This document shows positions 5,716-7,355 of a stretch of DNA of 7,355 nucleotides, in pieces (positions within the stretch are counted from its first letter, which is position 1; every line of letters starts with the position of its first letter). Location of the stretch: the NCBI GenBank assembly GCA_030625465.1, contig DAOUQS010000097.1, positions 1-7,355 on the forward strand, read 5' to 3'. The DNA is from Amylibacter sp. GTDB taxonomy: Bacteria; Pseudomonadota; Alphaproteobacteria; Rhodobacterales; Rhodobacteraceae. The position numbers and the translations under genes are program-made. Under the pieces are notes generated by a model. The model did not search any database and was not told the origin of the DNA. It saw only the letters and a list, made by a program, of their open reading frames with translations.

Positions 5716-6005
5716 TGTTTTTAGCTGCCGCAATCGCACTTTTCGTTTCAATGATTCTGGTTTTGGCGCGCCTTTATGCGGGGCCGACCGTCTATGACCG
5801 CGTTTTGGCGGTGAACAGTTTTGGCACGCTGACGGTGCTTTTTATCGCCGTGCTTGGCTTTTTGAACGGGCGTCCGGACTTTCTGGATATCGCAATTCTT
5901 TACGCCTTGATCAATTTCGTCGGCACGATCGCGATCCTGAAGTTTTTTCGTTACCGCACGCTTGGGGATGTCCCGCAAGCCAATAAGAATAAGGGCCGCG
6001 ATTGA
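5715..6005 (+). CDS. mnhF: Monovalent cation/H+ antiporter subunit F (MrpF/MnhF)
   Basis: A 96-residue integral membrane protein with three hydrophobic helices (about 2-19, 33-51, 56-77), matching the usual MrpF size. Conserved marks are RLYAGPTVYDRVLAVNS (19-35), with the Gly-Pro and Asp-Arg pair, and RPDFLDIAILYALINFVG (53-70), which carries a membrane-embedded acidic residue (Asp58). MrpF is a small but required subunit of the Mrp complex, which uses the proton gradient to expel Na+ and, in some bacteria, K+. It begins on the last base of the mnhE stop and ends in TGATG, overlapping the mnhG start by one base. No clear Shine-Dalgarno is visible ahead of it, so expression probably depends on translational coupling with mnhE. 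Confidence 0.93.
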   Translation: MFLAAAIALFVSMILVLARLYAGPTVYDRVLAVNSFGTLTVLFIAVLGFLNGRPDFLDIAILYALINFVGTIAILKFFRYRTLGDVPQANKNKGRD

Positions 6006-6334
6006 TGACCTGGATGTTGATAGTGGATATTGTCAGCTGGATTTTAATCCTTGCAGGCAGCGCCTTTACAATAATAGGTGCCGTGGGAACCATGCGTTTC
6101 CCCGACTTCTGGTCGCGCCTTCATGCCGCATCGGTTAGTGAAAGTGCGGGGATGCTGCTGCTGATTACAGGCATGTGCCTGCAATCGGGGCTGACACTGG
6201 TCACGGTAAAGCTGCTTATTATCGCGGCCTTTATTTTGATAACCGGCCCGACCTCTACCCATGCGGTTGCGAACGCTGCTCTTACGTCAGGCGAAAAGCC
6301 GAAAAGCGATGTAATTGGCGAGGGGGACGTCTGA
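6005..6334 (+). CDS. mnhG: Monovalent cation/H+ antiporter subunit G (MrpG/MnhG)
   Basis: A 109-residue membrane subunit with three hydrophobic helices (about 4-27, 46-63, 66-82) and a short polar C-terminal tail. Family signatures are GTMRFPDFWSRLHAAS (28-43) and the helix-3 end TGPTSTHAVANAA (80-92), both highly typical of MrpG. A TTG one codon earlier is also in frame, but the ATG at 6005 is preferred. It forms TGATG with the mnhF stop and has AAGGG nine bases upstream. In Mrp complexes subunits E, F and G pack together and support assembly and ion transport. The stop at 6334 is followed one base later by the next gene's ATG, and the last codons (GAGGGGGA) act as that gene's ribosome-binding site. 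Confidence 0.93.
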   Translation: MTWMLIVDIVSWILILAGSAFTIIGAVGTMRFPDFWSRLHAASVSESAGMLLLITGMCLQSGLTLVTVKLLIIAAFILITGPTSTHAVANAALTSGEKPKSDVIGEGDV

Positions 6335-6335
6335 T

Positions 6336-6893
6336 ATGGTTGAAACCATTATTAATATTATCCTGTTTACGATGCTGGTGCTAACGGCGCTTGCCATCGT
6401 CCGGATCGACAGCCTGTTTGCAGCCGTTATGCTGTCGGGTGTCTTCAGTTTGCTGTCAGCCCTGCTGTTTGTCACGCTGGACGCGGTCGATGTGGCTTTC
6501 ACCGAAGCGGCTGTGGGGGCGGGCATTTCCACGGTTTTGATGCTTATGACCATTGCGCTGACATCCAGAACGCAAAAAAAGTCCACCCGCTCGGGGATGG
6601 TTCCGTTTTTTGTTGTCGCGGTCACCGGGATCGCACTTTTTTACGGCACGCTGGATATGCCGAATTTAGGTGACCCGAATGCACCTGCCCAGCTTCACGT
6701 TGCCCCGGGGTATCTGGCGGGCAGCATAAAGGACATTGATGTGCCTAACGTGGTCACATCCATTTTGGCCAGCTACCGTGGTTACGATACATTGGGCGAA
6801 ACCGCCGTTGTATTTACCGCCGGCATCGGTGTTATGCTTTTGCTAAGCGGGCTTGGTCGCAGACGCCGCAAAGATGAAGAGGAGGATGCGTGA
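6336..6893 (+). CDS. Stand-alone MrpA C-terminal-like subunit (MbhD/DUF4040 plus MbhE domains)
   Basis: A 185-residue membrane protein corresponding to the C-terminal part of MrpA, here encoded without the large NuoL-like antiporter domain. Residues 1-77 form the MbhD/DUF4040 domain with three helices and the hallmark VDVAFTEAAVGAGIST (51-66), containing conserved Asp52 and Glu57. Residues 88-175 form an MbhE-like domain with helices at about 88-104 and 156-173 and the typical VVTSILASYRGYDTLGE (139-155). A basic then acidic tail ends the protein. The ATG at 6336 is chosen over an in-frame TTG at 6315 because GAGGGGGA ends eight bases upstream. The stop forms TGATG with mnhB. In archaeal Mbh complexes these two domains are separate proteins, MbhD and MbhE, while in canonical Mrp they are fused to MrpA. 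Here they are fused to each other only. They are thought to help form the sodium path. Confidence 0.88.
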   Translation: MVETIINIILFTMLVLTALAIVRIDSLFAAVMLSGVFSLLSALLFVTLDAVDVAFTEAAVGAGISTVLMLMTIALTSRTQKKSTRSGMVPFFVVAVTGIALFYGTLDMPNLGDPNAPAQLHVAPGYLAGSIKDIDVPNVVTSILASYRGYDTLGETAVVFTAGIGVMLLLSGLGRRRRKDEEEDA

Positions 6894-7333
6894 TGCACCA
6901 TCATCTTATCCTGCGTGTTATTACAAAAATGCTGGTCGGCACCATTATCCTGTTCGCCTTCTATGTGCAGTTCCACGGTGATTTTTCCCCGGGTGGCGGA
7001 TTTCAGGCAGGCGTGATCATGGCCGTGGCCTTTATCCTGTATGGAATAGTCTTTGGCCTGAACAAAGCGGAAGAGGTTTTTCCACCCTGGCTGGTTCATA
7101 AACTGGCCGCCCTTGGTGTGCTGGTCTATGCGGGCACCGGTGTTGCAAGCCTGTTGCTTGGCTATAATTTTCTTGATTACAACGCGTTTAACCCCGGGCA
7201 TCCCAGCCACGGGCAGCACTGGGGCATATTCGCGGTTGAACTTGGTGTGGGCATCACTGTGACAGGTGTTATGGTTGCAATTTATTACGCATTCGCAGGG
7301 CGCCCGCCGCCGATAAAAGACGAGGATTGGTGA
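6893..7333 (+). CDS. mnhB: Monovalent cation/H+ antiporter subunit B (MrpB/MnhB)
   Basis: A 146-residue membrane protein with about four hydrophobic helices (roughly 6-26, 38-56, 69-90, 110-134). The diagnostic motif is YVQFHGDFSPGGGFQAG (24-40), shared by MrpB and archaeal MbhF. Later conserved elements include LGYNFLDYN (89-97) and the AVELGVGITVTG helix with Glu116 in a membrane context (114-125). The start is set at the ATG at 6893 because GAGGAGG (6879-6885) lies seven bases upstream, an ideal spacing; a GTG directly before it would be only four bases away. This is the strongest ribosome-binding site noticed in the operon, and it is built into the acidic C-terminal codons of the preceding gene. 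The TGA overlaps the next ATG (TGATG). Confidence 0.93.
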   Translation: MHHHLILRVITKMLVGTIILFAFYVQFHGDFSPGGGFQAGVIMAVAFILYGIVFGLNKAEEVFPPWLVHKLAALGVLVYAGTGVASLLLGYNFLDYNAFNPGHPSHGQHWGIFAVELGVGITVTGVMVAIYYAFAGRPPPIKDEDW

Positions 7334-7355
7334 TGGAACGTCTTTTGGACTGGAC
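7333..7355 (+). CDS. mnhC: Start of probable antiporter subunit C (MnhC), cut by window end
   Basis: An ATG overlaps the mnhB stop (TGATG) and opens a frame MERLLDW that continues past the window. Seven codons cannot identify a protein. The name rests on operon order, since subunit C (a NuoK-like protein) normally follows subunit B in both Mrp and Mbh clusters, and on the same one-base overlap used by the preceding genes. Confidence 0.5.

Overview
The window looks like chromosomal DNA from an alphaproteobacterium, most likely a Rhodobacterales/Roseobacter-type marine bacterium. This rests on protein-family resemblance read by eye (the phosphomannomutase type, the KpsE form with a long N-terminal cytoplasmic arm, the split Mrp antiporter locus), the mid-range GC content, and the tight stop/start overlaps. 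No database search was possible, so the taxonomic call is an inference.

Layout. Positions 2-802 (+) hold the 3' two-thirds of an HI0933/BaiN-like flavoprotein. Positions 803-1160 have no protein gene, but contain a near-consensus sigma70-type promoter (837-866) followed by about 200 nt of strongly self-complementary sequence and a weak terminator; this is the best candidate for something undescribed (a small structured RNA). On the minus strand, reading from 4849 down to 1161, lies kpsT - kpsE - phosphomannomutase/phosphoglucomutase: the ATPase and the inner-membrane/periplasmic co-polymerase-like component of a capsule ABC exporter, plus an enzyme that supplies sugar 1-phosphates. No kpsM permease is present in this cluster. 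Positions 4850-5214 form a divergent intergenic region with an exact 20-bp tandem duplication (5009-5048) and a 14-bp palindrome (4904-4917).

From about 5215 (+) to the window end runs a tightly packed Mrp/Mnh-type multisubunit cation/H+ antiporter operon: mnhE, mnhF, mnhG, a stand-alone MbhD+MbhE-domain protein (equivalent to the C-terminus of MrpA), mnhB, and the first codons of probable mnhC. Consecutive genes overlap by one base (TAATG or TGATG) or are one base apart. The order E-F-G-A(C-terminal part)-B-C differs from the textbook Bacillus order (A to G). It matches the order of the equivalent subunits in archaeal membrane-bound hydrogenase (Mbh) clusters, so what lies just downstream would tell whether this is a plain antiporter or part of a larger Mrp-linked complex.

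Functionally, the two divergent operons concern the cell envelope: capsule export and precursor supply on one side, ion and pH homeostasis on the other. The shared intergenic region could couple their control, but that is speculative.
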